Positions 40,384-47,926 of a stretch of 49,744 nucleotides of DNA are shown here, piece by piece. Source of the stretch: a virus. The notes under the pieces are model-generated. The model did not search any database, was not told where the DNA came from, and saw only the letters and a list, made by a program, of their open reading frames with translations. Position numbers and translations under genes: made by a program. Numbering within the stretch: the first letter of the stretch is position 1; each line of letters begins with the position of its first letter. The stretch is taken from the IMG/VR virus record IMGVR_UViG_3300031566_000065, positions 1 through 49,744 of that record; one strand, given 5' to 3'.

Positions 40384-40680
40384 TTATAATATGGCATCGT
40401 AGCTATTAATAAAAATATCTGGTTTGCATGGGTAATGATGAACCCCGTCAGGTTCTGTGATAATCCAATCACCTTCGATAACTTTTGTTTCTTGATTATG
40501 GATAGTAATAACTCTGCCAAACCATGCTGAAATATATCTTGTTTCTGGGTTATACGACCCACTTGTCATCATCAATCCATTTGGATAATTTTGACCATCG
40601 AATAAAATTGACTCTAAAAGTTCTCTAGTTATTTGGTAAGCCTCAATTTCAACTGGTTTTTTTCTAAATTTTTGTATCAT
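40384..40680 (-). CDS. Conserved phage protein of PGDYG-like family, 98 aa
   Basis: Starts MIQKFRKKPVEIEAYQITRE and has GDWIITEPDGVHHYPCKPDI. This combination recurs in a large set of phage proteins of unknown function ('KFRKKPV...GDYI...YPCKPDIF'). A small beta barrel is likely. It lies next to the ASCH-like gene. Confidence 0.7.
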   Translation of the reverse strand: MIQKFRKKPVEIEAYQITRELLESILFDGQNYPNGLMMTSGSYNPETRYISAWFGRVITIHNQETKVIEGDWIITEPDGVHHYPCKPDIFINSYDAIL

Positions 40681-40708
40681 TTTAATTAGTAATTAAGTGA
40701 ATAAAAGG

Positions 40709-40803
40709 CTATAACAATTTATAAAAATAATAGCGCGTATAGCCTTTACGCTTTTATTTATCGGTTGTGGTTGCGCTACTATTCTTACAAGTAGCCGTTA
40801 GCA
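40709..40803 (-). repeat. attC-like cassette site, AATARTAGC family
   Basis: Minus-strand TGCTAACGGC, then AATAGTAGCGC ... GCGCTATTATT (10 of 11 paired), TTTATAAATT, GTTATAGCC. The site at 43206-43333 shares AATAGTAGCC / GGCTATTATT and the spacer TTTATTTATT. Confidence 0.6.
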
Positions 40804-40809
40804 AACAGC

Positions 40810-41352
40810 TTAATAGCGGTAGTGCGTAAAATGAATAATTGCCATTGGCTTTTCGCTTCGTACTTTGAACCAGTCACAAAAATTATCAAATGAAAGTCCA
40901 TCGTTTTTAGCGATTTCTTCCCAATTAATCATCTTTCCATTTACAGGAGCAAACACAAAATTTGTTGGGTCTTCTAATTTCTGTATTCCTATTTCTTCAA
41001 GTTTATAAAGTTCAACTTGTTTTGAACGATAAGGCATCCCGCTCCAATAACGAATAGAAAGAATTGCTTTTCCTTCATTTATTTGCTTTGCTCTTTTTTC
41101 CCATAACTCATAATTCGACCTAATTGTATGTATTTTAGGATTTTTAAAATCACAATCATTACAGTCACCGGGGCAGAAAACTCCGCAAGCTATTTTTTCA
41201 GTAAAATAAGTTTGGTCTCCTGCTCGTTTATGTTTTTTAGGAAAATATCTTGATACGGTTAAAACATAGGTCTTAACAAAAGCCGATTTGCTAACACTCG
41301 CTATATTTAATGCGGGTTTTGTAGTAGTTTGTAAGGTTGTATCTTCGTTCAT
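40810..41352 (-). CDS. ASCH/PUA-like phage protein, 180 aa (cassette gene)
   Basis: SAFVKTYVLTVSRYFPKKHK, KIHTIRSNYELWEKRAKQIN and LSIRYWSGMPYRSKQ match a conserved phage family with an ASCH-like core (HTIR, then strand-rich), and CGVFCPGDCNDCDF adds cysteines. ASCH/PUA folds bind nucleic acid or nucleotides; the role in phages is unknown. Confidence 0.65.
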   Translation of the reverse strand: MNEDTTLQTTTKPALNIASVSKSAFVKTYVLTVSRYFPKKHKRAGDQTYFTEKIACGVFCPGDCNDCDFKNPKIHTIRSNYELWEKRAKQINEGKAILSIRYWSGMPYRSKQVELYKLEEIGIQKLEDPTNFVFAPVNGKMINWEEIAKNDGLSFDNFCDWFKVRSEKPMAIIHFTHYRY

Positions 41353-41375
41353 AATTTTATGTATTTTGATAAATT

Positions 41376-41418
41376 TGTACTCGTAAATCCCGCACTAAAA
41401 CATAGCGGAAACGTTAGT
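41376..41418 (-). repeat. attC-like cassette site (short)
   Basis: Minus-strand AACTAACGTTTCCGC, then TATGTTTTAGT and GCGGGATTTACG, with CCGC / GCGG pairing and a TTTACGAGTACAAATTTAT end. The TAA of ACTAAC is the stop codon of the 126-aa gene. Confidence 0.45.
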
Positions 41419-41794
41419 TGCAAGGCTGAACAATCCATCGTTCATCAAATTTAAACCATACACCTCCGCATCTAATTTGTTTATTGTTCAAATCTAAAGT
41501 CGCTGTATCTCCAACTTTGCAATATCTCTCAGTTATCGGAGTTTGCAAAACTGTAACAAGCCCAGCAACTAACAACGTGTCATACCCCATTGGGGTTGCA
41601 ACGCTTTTTTGATTGTTTTGTAAGTCATTCATCTTTATTGCTTTTAATTCAAGTTCTTTTTGATATAATTTTTGTTTTAGTATCAAAATGTTTTTCATGT
41701 TAAAAATTCTATTTTCAACACTTTCATTAGCCATAAAAATAGACTCTAAATCATAAATTCTATTTCTAATTTGCAATGGAGTTAAATCCTTCAT
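41414..41794 (-). CDS. Hypothetical protein, 126 aa (cassette gene)
   Basis: The N-half is a coiled coil (LTPLQIRNRIYDLESIFMAN) and the C-half a small beta domain (ITERYCKVGDTATLDLNNKQ; VWFKFDERWIVQPCN). No family recognised. The stop codon is in the AAC box of the site downstream. Confidence 0.6.
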   Translation of the reverse strand: MKDLTPLQIRNRIYDLESIFMANESVENRIFNMKNILILKQKLYQKELELKAIKMNDLQNNQKSVATPMGYDTLLVAGLVTVLQTPITERYCKVGDTATLDLNNKQIRCGGVWFKFDERWIVQPCN

Positions 41795-41820
41795 GATGTT
41801 TAGTTGTTAGTTTTACTGCC

Positions 41821-41841
41821 AAAACCTCCTTTGATCGGAGG
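41821..41841 (-). terminator. Possible terminator hairpin CCTCC/GGAGG
   Basis: CCTCC (41825-41829) and GGAGG (41837-41841) form a 5-bp stem, followed on the minus strand by TTTTGG. It lies in the 69-bp gap between two minus-strand genes. Confidence 0.45.
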
Positions 41842-41863
41842 CATAGCAAGGTTTATTGAATTA

Positions 41864-42103
41864 TTACCAATTTATTAACGAATCATCATCCCCACAAGAC
41901 TCACAAATAGCAACAATAACTATTTCTTTACCTGCTTCAAAATATGCTTTCATTCCGTGCGTTTGCCCGCATTCGCACCTTGTTTCGCAATCTTCAATGT
42001 AAGTTTCGTTATTCAAATTATCTTCATTGGCATTTTCGGTTAACCAACTTTGTAATATTTCGATTGCTTTTTCTGTTGTTTTTACTGTTGCTAACGTTTT
42101 CAT
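41864..42103 (-). CDS. Zinc-binding phage protein, 79 aa
   Basis: CRCECGQTHGM is not a perfect ribbon, but CECGxTHG and CESCGDDDS suggest a zinc site; the N-terminus is helical (VKTTEKAIEILQSWLTENAN). Related small proteins occur in many Bacteroidota phages. It has its own promoter at 42151-42180. Confidence 0.55.
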   Translation of the reverse strand: MKTLATVKTTEKAIEILQSWLTENANEDNLNNETYIEDCETRCECGQTHGMKAYFEAGKEIVIVAICESCGDDDSLINW

Positions 42104-42150
42104 GATTTCTAGTTTTTAAAATTCGAGCAACATCGCTCACATTTCTTATA

Positions 42151-42180
42151 CAAATATACAATTAATATTTGAATTTGCAA
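42151..42180 (-). promoter_or_regulatory. Promoter upstream of the 79-aa gene
   Basis: Minus-strand ATTG, a 19-bp spacer and TATATTTG (42151-42158). The spacer GCAAATTCAAATATTAATTG resembles that of the packaging promoter at 36858-36889, so the two may be co-regulated. Confidence 0.5.
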
Positions 42181-42188
42181 TACTTTTA

Positions 42189-42377
42189 TTATTTATTTTC
42201 ATATTTAAGATACTTTTTTTTCAAATCCCTTATAAACTCACGGATTTTAGTCACTTCATTTAACGGGACCCGATCCGAAAAAGATACAAATTTCTCTGTA
42301 TATACCGGTTTAGTTCCTGCATTTTCCCGCTTGCCTCCTGAGTTTTTCGGAGTACCGTCTTTTTTTAATTTTGGCAT
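42189..42377 (-). CDS. Small basic phage protein, 62 aa
   Basis: MPKLKKDGTPKNSGGKRENA then GTKPVYTEKFVSFSDRVPLN. This basic start recurs in a set of phage proteins of unknown function. The basic, Gly-rich start might bind nucleic acid. It is preceded by a hairpin site and its own leader. Confidence 0.55.
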   Translation of the reverse strand: MPKLKKDGTPKNSGGKRENAGTKPVYTEKFVSFSDRVPLNEVTKIREFIRDLKKKYLKYENK

Positions 42378-42407
42378 TTTATTATTTTGTTAGTTGATTA
42401 TTAATAA

Positions 42408-42450
42408 TTTAGAACCGTACGATTTCGTACGTTCTCTCTATTTCATGTTA
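42408..42450 (-). repeat. Hairpin cassette element, GTACG type
   Basis: AGAACCGTACG-ATTT-CGTACGTTCT (42411-42435) is nearly a perfect palindrome, then CTCTATTTCATGTTAGG. The right side matches CTATTTTATGTTAG at 39631-39650. The stop codon of the 132-aa gene is in GCCTAACAT. Confidence 0.6.
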
Positions 42451-42846
42451 GGCGTAATTGCGAAATAGCGCTTCTGCATCTTTGTAAGTTGGTTGCATAG
42501 CTGGGAGTAATTCTTTCCATCTGCCACGCCACAAAAAGCCCAATCTGCGTATTTCTGCTGTGTACCACCATTCACCACCCGAATTGCTGACACATATTCG
42601 TTTTTCATATAGCTTTTTGTTATCTAAACGCAACGTACGCCTAACAATATCTATAGGTAATGTGTTTTTGCTCGCATCAACATTTTTGCCCTCACACACT
42701 AAACTATAAGCTCTCATTAGTTCTTGGTAGTCATCTTCACTTATTACCCTACAATCAACTCTTGGAAACTTCTGAAAATCACCTAATCTTAATTTGTTGC
42801 TTCCTGCTTTTATTAGTTCAGGTTCTATAAATTTTTTTGCCATCAC
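42448..42846 (-). CDS. Hypothetical protein, 132 aa (cassette gene)
   Basis: MMAKKFIEPELIKAGSNKLR, with a Trp-rich segment GGEWWYTAEIRRLGFLWRGR. No family recognised. Its stop codon is part of the AAC box of the following element. Confidence 0.6.
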   Translation of the reverse strand: MMAKKFIEPELIKAGSNKLRLGDFQKFPRVDCRVISEDDYQELMRAYSLVCEGKNVDASKNTLPIDIVRRTLRLDNKKLYEKRICVSNSGGEWWYTAEIRRLGFLWRGRWKELLPAMQPTYKDAEALFRNYA

Positions 42847-42870
42847 ACTCGTATTTTAAAGTTTATATTT

Positions 42871-42928
42871 ACGTTCAAATTTTGTGCGTAATTTCGGGAA
42901 CACACTACCCATAGATTTACCGTTAGGG
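42871..42928 (-). repeat. attC-like cassette site
   Basis: Minus-strand CCCTAACGGTAAATC, then GTGTG, a loop, CGCAC, AAAATTTGAACG. The end CGCACAAAATTTGAACG resembles GCACTAAAGTTGAAAC at 38332-38349. Pairing in the arms is short. Confidence 0.5.
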
Positions 42929-42932
42929 TGCA

Positions 42933-43193
42933 TTAATCCCTACGCTCATTTAACCAATCATCAGCGATAATAATTGTTTTTTTATTATCATTTACCCAGT
43001 AATTATAACAATTACTACATTTTTCTATTTCAATCCAGTGAGTTTCATTGTCTCTAAAAAAATCAATTTTATCTTTTAACTGTATCGCTAAGTCATTTTT
43101 ATCATTGTAATCTAAAAACATCAAATCTTGCCAACCCTCAGAATTTAGTAACTCTTCGAATCTTTTTAATTTACCAAAGAACCTTTTTTCCAT
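42933..43193 (-). CDS. Hypothetical protein, 86 aa (cassette gene)
   Basis: The start MEKRFFGKLKRFEELL at 43193 is chosen over a GTG upstream that lies in the GTT box of the site. It has CSNCYNYW and a C-terminal KTIIIADDWLNERRD. No family recognised. Confidence 0.6.
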   Translation of the reverse strand: MEKRFFGKLKRFEELLNSEGWQDLMFLDYNDKNDLAIQLKDKIDFFRDNETHWIEIEKCSNCYNYWVNDNKKTIIIADDWLNERRD

Positions 43194-43205
43194 AAAATAA
43201 CGCAC

Positions 43206-43333
43206 CCTAACAATAAATAAAAATAATAGCCTGCTAAGGTGCTTTGTATTAAGCTATTATTAGGTTTGTAATATTTGTATTTCAATCTAAATTTGTGCTG
43301 TAAATCGGCTACTATTCTTATACCAACGTTATA
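43206..43333 (-). repeat. attC-like cassette site, AATARTAGC family
   Basis: Minus-strand TATAACGTTGGTATAAG, then AATAGTAGCC (43307-43316), a long loop, GGCTATTATT (43222-43231), TTTATTTATT, GTTAGGG. This is the same family as 40709-40803. It contains a spurious 65-aa frame. Confidence 0.6.
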
Positions 43334-43340
43334 AACAAGG

Positions 43341-43685
43341 CTAACCCTGCACATTCCCAACAATCAAGTTTATCAATCCTTTTACCTTCTCAATTGTCAA
43401 ATATCCATCATAATCATAATTGTGTAGGCAAATAAGGTCTGTAATATTGCTCTCGTCTTGGTCATCAGTTTCACAGACCCAAAGTATTTCGTTTGGCGTG
43501 CCTACACAACCCACGCTTAGTTGTCTATGTCGTCCTAGCTTGTATATAAGAGTATTGGTTACTGTAAAGTGCGGTATCTTTTCAAACCCCACGCTCAACA
43601 AATCACCCTCACAAAGCCAAGTGTATAACAACGCATCATACGCTATTGGCTTGCTGTTATTTGTAGTCTCATTCTCTTTATTCAT
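43341..43685 (-). CDS. Hypothetical protein, 114 aa (cassette gene)
   Basis: IAYDALLYTWLCEGDLLSVG then LGRHRQLSVGCVGTPNEILW. Mixed alpha/beta, no family recognised. It has a leader (TACAAAACTTTAAAATACAG) like that of the gene at 38302. Confidence 0.6.
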   Translation of the reverse strand: MNKENETTNNSKPIAYDALLYTWLCEGDLLSVGFEKIPHFTVTNTLIYKLGRHRQLSVGCVGTPNEILWVCETDDQDESNITDLICLHNYDYDGYLTIEKVKGLINLIVGNVQG

Positions 43686-43710
43686 TTTATCTGTATTTTA
43701 AAGTTTTGTA

Positions 43711-43750
43711 ATTCTAATTAAAAGCCAACAGTAGCATATACCAACGTTAA
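43711..43750 (-). repeat. Partial attC-like site before the replication module
   Basis: Minus-strand CTTAACGTTGGTATATGC then TACTGTTGGC. The start TTAACGTTGGTATA matches the site at 43206-43333 (TATAACGTTGGTATA), but the second half is missing. It marks the last cassette before the replication genes. Confidence 0.4.
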
Positions 43751-43765
43751 GCAAATATAAACAAT

Positions 43766-43885
43766 TTATTTTGATTTTGAAATACTTTTGTATCTTTTAT
43801 CTTCATCTTGATAAAATAAAATATAATTGCTTTCCGGTACCTGAACTGATCCGATTAAAATAAATATTATTGATATGTATTTCAT
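43766..43885 (-). CDS. Small protein, 39 aa
   Basis: MKYISIIFILIGSVQVPESN then YILFYQDEDKRYKSISKSK. A short hydrophobic start and a charged end. The ATG overlaps the TGA of the upstream gene (ATGA), a coupling common here, so translation is likely. Function unknown. Confidence 0.45.
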   Translation of the reverse strand: MKYISIIFILIGSVQVPESNYILFYQDEDKRYKSISKSK

Positions 43886-44094
43886 TTTTTTACTTTTTTT
43901 ACTTCTTCAATACTCTTAATGTCCTTATATTTTATCGGAATTTCTATTTCCGACTTGTTAGGATTGAACAATATTTGATTTGCTGTTGAGGCAGTTATTA
44001 CTCCTGTTTGACTGTGTTCAAATCCGTTTCCCGACACGTTGTAATTAAGTCGTATCATTTTGCCTTTGTACGGTTTTATTAATTTAGCGTTCAT
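43882..44094 (-). CDS. Hypothetical protein, 70 aa, next to the DnaA-like gene
   Basis: MNAKLIKPYKGKMIRLNYNV at 44094 is preferred over the longest start (44121). A beta-rich barrel pattern (GVITASTANQILFNPNKSEI) ends in a basic KKVKK. It overlaps the DnaA-domain gene by 11 bp. Probably part of the replication operon. Confidence 0.6.
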   Translation of the reverse strand: MNAKLIKPYKGKMIRLNYNVSGNGFEHSQTGVITASTANQILFNPNKSEIEIPIKYKDIKSIEEVKKVKK

Positions 44095-44569
44095 TATTGT
44101 ATTTTTTATATTCGAAATCAAATCTATTTATGATTTCAAAAAACGTTTCTTTAAATCTCCTATCTGTTGATATTAAATTGTCAATAGTTATATGAGAATG
44201 AATTACTGTTGCGTGGCTTTTATTCCCGATAATTTCGCCTATCTTATCAAGCGACAATTTCGAGTTATCCATGTAAATTGTATGCAATATTTGCCTTTTA
44301 ATTACCGCCTCCCTTTTCCTTGTTTTTGAATTGAAGTTATATTCGTTTGATCCTATTAATTGATTTATGTACATTGAAATACTTATCAAATCGCTTTCAT
44401 TTAACAGTTTGATTTTTTTAAAAGTTGTTGCTATTTCATTTCCTTTGCTTTTTAAAAATGCTAAAGACTCCAGGAGTTTATTATATAATTTTATATATAA
44501 TTCAGATGGACTGGATTCAAGCAGGATAGATATTCTCTGCATGTAATTTAATGTTTGCGTTCTGGTCAT
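44084..44569 (-). CDS. DnaA domain IV-like replication protein, 161 aa
   Basis: Residues 105-130 (LSLDKIGEIIGNKSHATVIH then SHITID) match the helix-turn-helix of DnaA domain IV ([20 protein letters not shown]). The rest is helical and there is no AAA+ domain. It probably binds a DnaA-box-like origin or loads the helicase, next to the DnaB helicase gene. Confidence 0.75.
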   Translation of the reverse strand: MTRTQTLNYMQRISILLESSPSELYIKLYNKLLESLAFLKSKGNEIATTFKKIKLLNESDLISISMYINQLIGSNEYNFNSKTRKREAVIKRQILHTIYMDNSKLSLDKIGEIIGNKSHATVIHSHITIDNLISTDRRFKETFFEIINRFDFEYKKYNNER

Positions 44570-44573
44570 AGCT

Positions 44574-44729
44574 TTAAGTTTTAGTTATTAATTCAAAAAG
44601 TTTAGGCATTTTATCCTCGATATTTCGAAATATAAAATCTGCCTTTTGTTTTATTGATAATTCAGGATTCTTTTCTTTTATAGGCTTTTCTTCCTGCCTT
44701 GGGAATTGGTTTGATTTTATAGTTACCAT
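44574..44729 (-). CDS. Small protein between helicase and DnaA-like gene, 51 aa
   Basis: MVTIKSNQFPRQEEKPIKEK then NPELSIKQKADFIFRNIEDK. Basic, then a helical end. It overlaps the helicase stop by 7 bp, so translation is coupled. It may be an adaptor of the replication complex; that is inference. Confidence 0.5.
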   Translation of the reverse strand: MVTIKSNQFPRQEEKPIKEKNPELSIKQKADFIFRNIEDKMPKLFELITKT

Positions 44730-46141
44730 GGTGGATCGTTATTAAAATTTCTATTTTCTGTTATACTGTGATAGTTTTCTGGTATATCTGATATCTCATA
44801 AAAATTATTAACATACTCATTGCAATAAACAGTAATAACGCCAAGTGATCCGTTTCTTTTTTTAGCTATATCTATAAATACTTTTCTATTTTCCTCTATA
44901 CTATAATCAATTTCATTCCCTTCATTATCATATCTATCCCTTGAAACAAAAATAACATTATCTGCATCTTGTTCAATATTTCCTGAATCCCTTAAATCGC
45001 TTAATTTGTGTCTTCCATTGCCTCTTTTTTCTATATCTCTACTCAGTTGACTTAGTAAAATAATAGGAAAATTATATTTCATTGCCAACTTCTTCAACTC
45101 CCTTGTGATAGTTCCTATTTCGTTGTTTTTAGTTGATTTGTCCGTACCTTCCATTAATTGTAAATAATCTATTATAACAAGCCCTAGAGTTCCTTTTTTA
45201 AATTTTTTTCTTATAACTGATTTTATGTAACTTATTGTAATATCCATTTCATCGTTTATGTGAATAGGCAGGTTTGATATTCTTGCAGCAGCTTTTTCAA
45301 GTTCTTCCCAATTAACATCCTTTCCTGACTGATAGTTATAAGGGTTTATTGTTGTTTCTCCTAAAAGTATACGATCAGTTAATTGAGTTGAACTCATTTC
45401 TAAACTAAATATGTCAACATCTACTAACATTTTTGCACACGCTTTTGCAAAAAATAAAGCTAAAGCGGTTTTACCTATAGAGGGTCTGGCTGCAACCATT
45501 GTCATTTCAGTCTTAACCCATCCTATAAATATTTTATTCATAGACCCTAATCCTGTTGTATATGCAATTTGAAGCCCTGCCTTTCTTGCTACAACTCTTT
45601 TCTCATATTCATCCATACTAGTTTTTACATTTTCTTTAAACGACTTGACACTGCCATTTAATGATATGTCATTAATTTTATCAAAAGATGTATAACTATA
45701 ATCCATTATGTCGTTTACATCAATTGAATCATCGTAGCACTTTGTCATTATTTCGTTTGAAACTGTAATTATAGACCGACTAATATATTTTTGAGCAACT
45801 ATCAAGGCATAATATTCAATATTAACAGCAGATGACACTTTTGTAGTCAAGTTTGAAATATAGTATACACCCCCGCATTCGTCCAGTAATGCTTTGTTTT
45901 GCAAATTTTCTGTAACTGTTAATATATCTACAGGGCTGTAATTTTCTGATAGATCAATAATTGATTGATATATTTTTTGATGCGAATCTTTGTAAAACAT
46001 TTCTGGTTTTAATATATTAGAGACATCTAAAAAGCTATCAGATTCTAACATTAATAACCCTAAAATAGCCTCTTCAAAATCTACTGCCTGAGGAGGTAAT
46101 TTGCCATATTCAGAAAGTATTATATTATTGTTTTTATTCAT
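44723..46141 (-). CDS. DnaB-type replicative helicase
   Basis: 472 aa. The N-terminal DnaB domain (LPPQAVDFEEAILGLLM) and a RecA-type motor with Walker A ARPSIGKT (218-225), Walker B LVIIDYLQLM (321-330) and ILLSQLSRD (361-369). It unwinds phage DNA and would be loaded by the DUF4373-type and DnaA-like partners. Confidence 0.9.
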   Translation of the reverse strand: MNKNNNIILSEYGKLPPQAVDFEEAILGLLMLESDSFLDVSNILKPEMFYKDSHQKIYQSIIDLSENYSPVDILTVTENLQNKALLDECGGVYYISNLTTKVSSAVNIEYYALIVAQKYISRSIITVSNEIMTKCYDDSIDVNDIMDYSYTSFDKINDISLNGSVKSFKENVKTSMDEYEKRVVARKAGLQIAYTTGLGSMNKIFIGWVKTEMTMVAARPSIGKTALALFFAKACAKMLVDVDIFSLEMSSTQLTDRILLGETTINPYNYQSGKDVNWEELEKAAARISNLPIHINDEMDITISYIKSVIRKKFKKGTLGLVIIDYLQLMEGTDKSTKNNEIGTITRELKKLAMKYNFPIILLSQLSRDIEKRGNGRHKLSDLRDSGNIEQDADNVIFVSRDRYDNEGNEIDYSIEENRKVFIDIAKKRNGSLGVITVYCNEYVNNFYEISDIPENYHSITENRNFNNDPPW

Positions 46142-46868
46142 TTTTCTTTAGTTTTTCTTTAGTTTTTTTTGCTGCAAGCTCTAAGGGGCTTAATTGATTA
46201 GTATTTTTAGTTTCTACTTTACTAAATCCTTTGTCTTTATGCATCCAACTCCGCAAAGCTTCCAAGGCTTCATTAAAAGTTTTATTCAAGCCATAACGCC
46301 CTATAAACTCAACACAAAATTTTTGCTTAAGTTCTTCAAAATTTCCAGAATATAAAGTAAATTCTTTCATTTCGTCAATTTGTTGTTGTTGTAGTTCGTC
46401 TAAAAGCTTTTTTAATTGAGGTGCAGAATCTATAACCGTATTCTTATTTTCCTCTACTACCTTTACTTTACTTTCCTTTACTTTACTTGTATTACATTCG
46501 CTTTTCATTTCTTTTACGTTCGTATTACGTTCGTATTTATCCCATCTCTTTTTAACTGATACTCTGGCTTTTTCGCTTTTCTCGATCCTCTTTTTTAATC
46601 TTGCCATTGCTGTATTTGACCATAATTTTAAATCATCAATTTCAAACAAACCGTAATTTTCTATTATGTCTTTTATAAGTTCGTTATTTGTTCGTAATTC
46701 AAACGCTATACGTTCGTATTCAGATCGTAACAAATACCCTCCCTCTTCATATAACATTTCAATAATACACCAATATGCACCAATACCCTCTAGTTTGCGT
46801 TTCATAAACAATTTGACAAGTTTTGTGTCATTTCTGGCGTTATAGTCGTGTGAAAAATATTCTTTCAT
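46134..46868 (-). CDS. DUF4373 (Lin1244/Lin1753-type) replication protein
   Basis: 244 aa. MKEYFSHDYNARNDTKLVKL and the EGIGAYWCIIEMLYEEGGYL core are the DUF4373 winged-helix domain; a Lys/Ser linker and a helical C-part (KKLLDELQQQQIDEMKEFTL; LNKTFNEALEALRSWMHKDK) follow, as in helicase loaders. It overlaps the helicase by 8 bp. Confidence 0.75.
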   Translation of the reverse strand: MKEYFSHDYNARNDTKLVKLFMKRKLEGIGAYWCIIEMLYEEGGYLLRSEYERIAFELRTNNELIKDIIENYGLFEIDDLKLWSNTAMARLKKRIEKSEKARVSVKKRWDKYERNTNVKEMKSECNTSKVKESKVKVVEENKNTVIDSAPQLKKLLDELQQQQIDEMKEFTLYSGNFEELKQKFCVEFIGRYGLNKTFNEALEALRSWMHKDKGFSKVETKNTNQLSPLELAAKKTKEKLKKNE

Positions 46869-46869
46869 G

Positions 46870-47184
46870 TTATGGTAATTTAGCGCAATTACAACTATTG
46901 CACAGTGTTTGTAAATTTACTTTTGTATTACAGTATGTGAATCTTTTTTCTTGAAAACATCTTACAACGGACATTATATGATCAACAGTTAAATTCAACT
47001 CAGTTCCACATTTAACACATTTATAACTATCTCTACCAAATACAATACTTCTAACCAATGGTTTAGCCACAAATCCAGATGAGGAAGCTCTAAAGGTCTT
47101 ATAAGCTAACTTCTTGTCGATAGATTTAATTTTCAACATCGTTCCAAACTGAGGATTCCAGATTGGGAATTTTTTGTATGTCAT
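46870..47184 (-). CDS. HNH endonuclease
   Basis: 104 aa. FGRDSYKCVKCG (C56, C59), LTVDHI (D68-H69), NLQTLCNSCNCAK (N90, C95, C98). The zinc-stabilised HNH finger cuts DNA. In phages such a gene can be a homing enzyme or a packaging aid; here it lies 1 nt before the DUF4373 gene. Confidence 0.8.
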   Translation of the reverse strand: MTYKKFPIWNPQFGTMLKIKSIDKKLAYKTFRASSSGFVAKPLVRSIVFGRDSYKCVKCGTELNLTVDHIMSVVRCFQEKRFTYCNTKVNLQTLCNSCNCAKLP

Positions 47185-47202
47185 ATGTCACAAATATAAA
47201 AA

Positions 47203-47270
47203 CCCCCACAAATAAAAAATACAGGTGACCAATTTTTGCGAAACTGCCTGTATTTTTCTACCTGTGAGGG
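47203..47270. terminator. Large hairpin with terminator properties
   Basis: AAAAATACAGG (47215-47225) pairs with CCTGTATTTTT (47247-47257) over 11 bp. The outer arms CCCCCACA (47203-47210) and TGTGAGGG (47263-47270) extend it. A/T tracts in both directions suit a bidirectional terminator, but a structured RNA is also possible. Confidence 0.6.
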
Positions 47271-47356
47271 TATATTGTTAAGTATGTAAAATCTTTTTGT
47301 CATGGTCATTTTTATAGTTTCGCAATTACAAATATAGTGTTTTTTTATTAATTTAT

Positions 47357-47626
47357 CTATTTATTTAAATATAAATCTATTAAAAGATCCTCAGGGGTTT
47401 GGTTTTTATCAAGCATTTCATATACAAACCCTTCTGGATATTCGTTTTCTTCGTCTTTTTGCATTATTTTATCGCAGGTATTACAATAATATACAGAATT
47501 AAAATCACCTTCGTAAATCCCAGCCCAGTAATTCATTTTAGTTTTTGGAGGGAATTTTCTAAAACAAGAAAAACACTTATGTTCTTTTCTTGTTCTTACT
47601 TTATTGTTTTGTAATGTTACAGCCAT
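47357..47626 (-). CDS. Zinc-ribbon phage protein, 89 aa
   Basis: CFSCFRKFPP (C-x2-C) and CNTCDKIM make a zinc ribbon, with NYWAGIYEGDFNSVYY between. The C-terminus is acidic (NQTPEDLLIDLYLNK). Similar proteins occur in many phages; the role is unknown. Confidence 0.65.
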   Translation of the reverse strand: MAVTLQNNKVRTRKEHKCFSCFRKFPPKTKMNYWAGIYEGDFNSVYYCNTCDKIMQKDEENEYPEGFVYEMLDKNQTPEDLLIDLYLNK

Positions 47627-47638
47627 AATTTGTATCTT

Positions 47639-47899
47639 TTAGTTTAAATTAGCTTTATTTTTTACACATTCAAACAAATCAACCCTTCTTGTTATGTGAA
47701 TAGTTTTTTCTGAAAAGCAAATTGTTGATATCGAATAATACTTTAACCATTCTGGTTGATAATGAAAATCTTCATTAAACTGTATTTTCGCTTTTATACA
47801 TAAACTTAATAACTCAGCGTAATGAATTGATATAACCTTACAATTATGTTTTGTTTCTATCTCTTTTGATATGGCTTTTAATATTATGTCGTCTGTCAT
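47639..47899 (-). CDS. Hypothetical protein, 86 aa
   Basis: MTDDIILKAISKEIETKHNC, then a beta-rich part (KIQFNEDFHYQPEWLKYYSI). No family recognised. It is part of a run of small early genes. Confidence 0.6.
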   Translation of the reverse strand: MTDDIILKAISKEIETKHNCKVISIHYAELLSLCIKAKIQFNEDFHYQPEWLKYYSISTICFSEKTIHITRRVDLFECVKNKANLN

Positions 47900-47926
47900 A
47901 ATAATGTATTTTATTTATTGTCAAAT

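Noticed and set aside
43166-43363. 65-aa ORF inside the site at 43206-43333
   Set aside because: It runs through the inverted repeat and overlaps two genes; its composition is that of AT-rich repeats, not of a coding gene.
5286-43750. Explaining all hairpin sites as ordinary terminators
   Set aside because: Many lack a T tract on the gene strand, have mismatched arms with conserved AAC/GTT ends, and share sequence sub-families, which terminators do not need. The true terminators at 9211 and 33685 look different.
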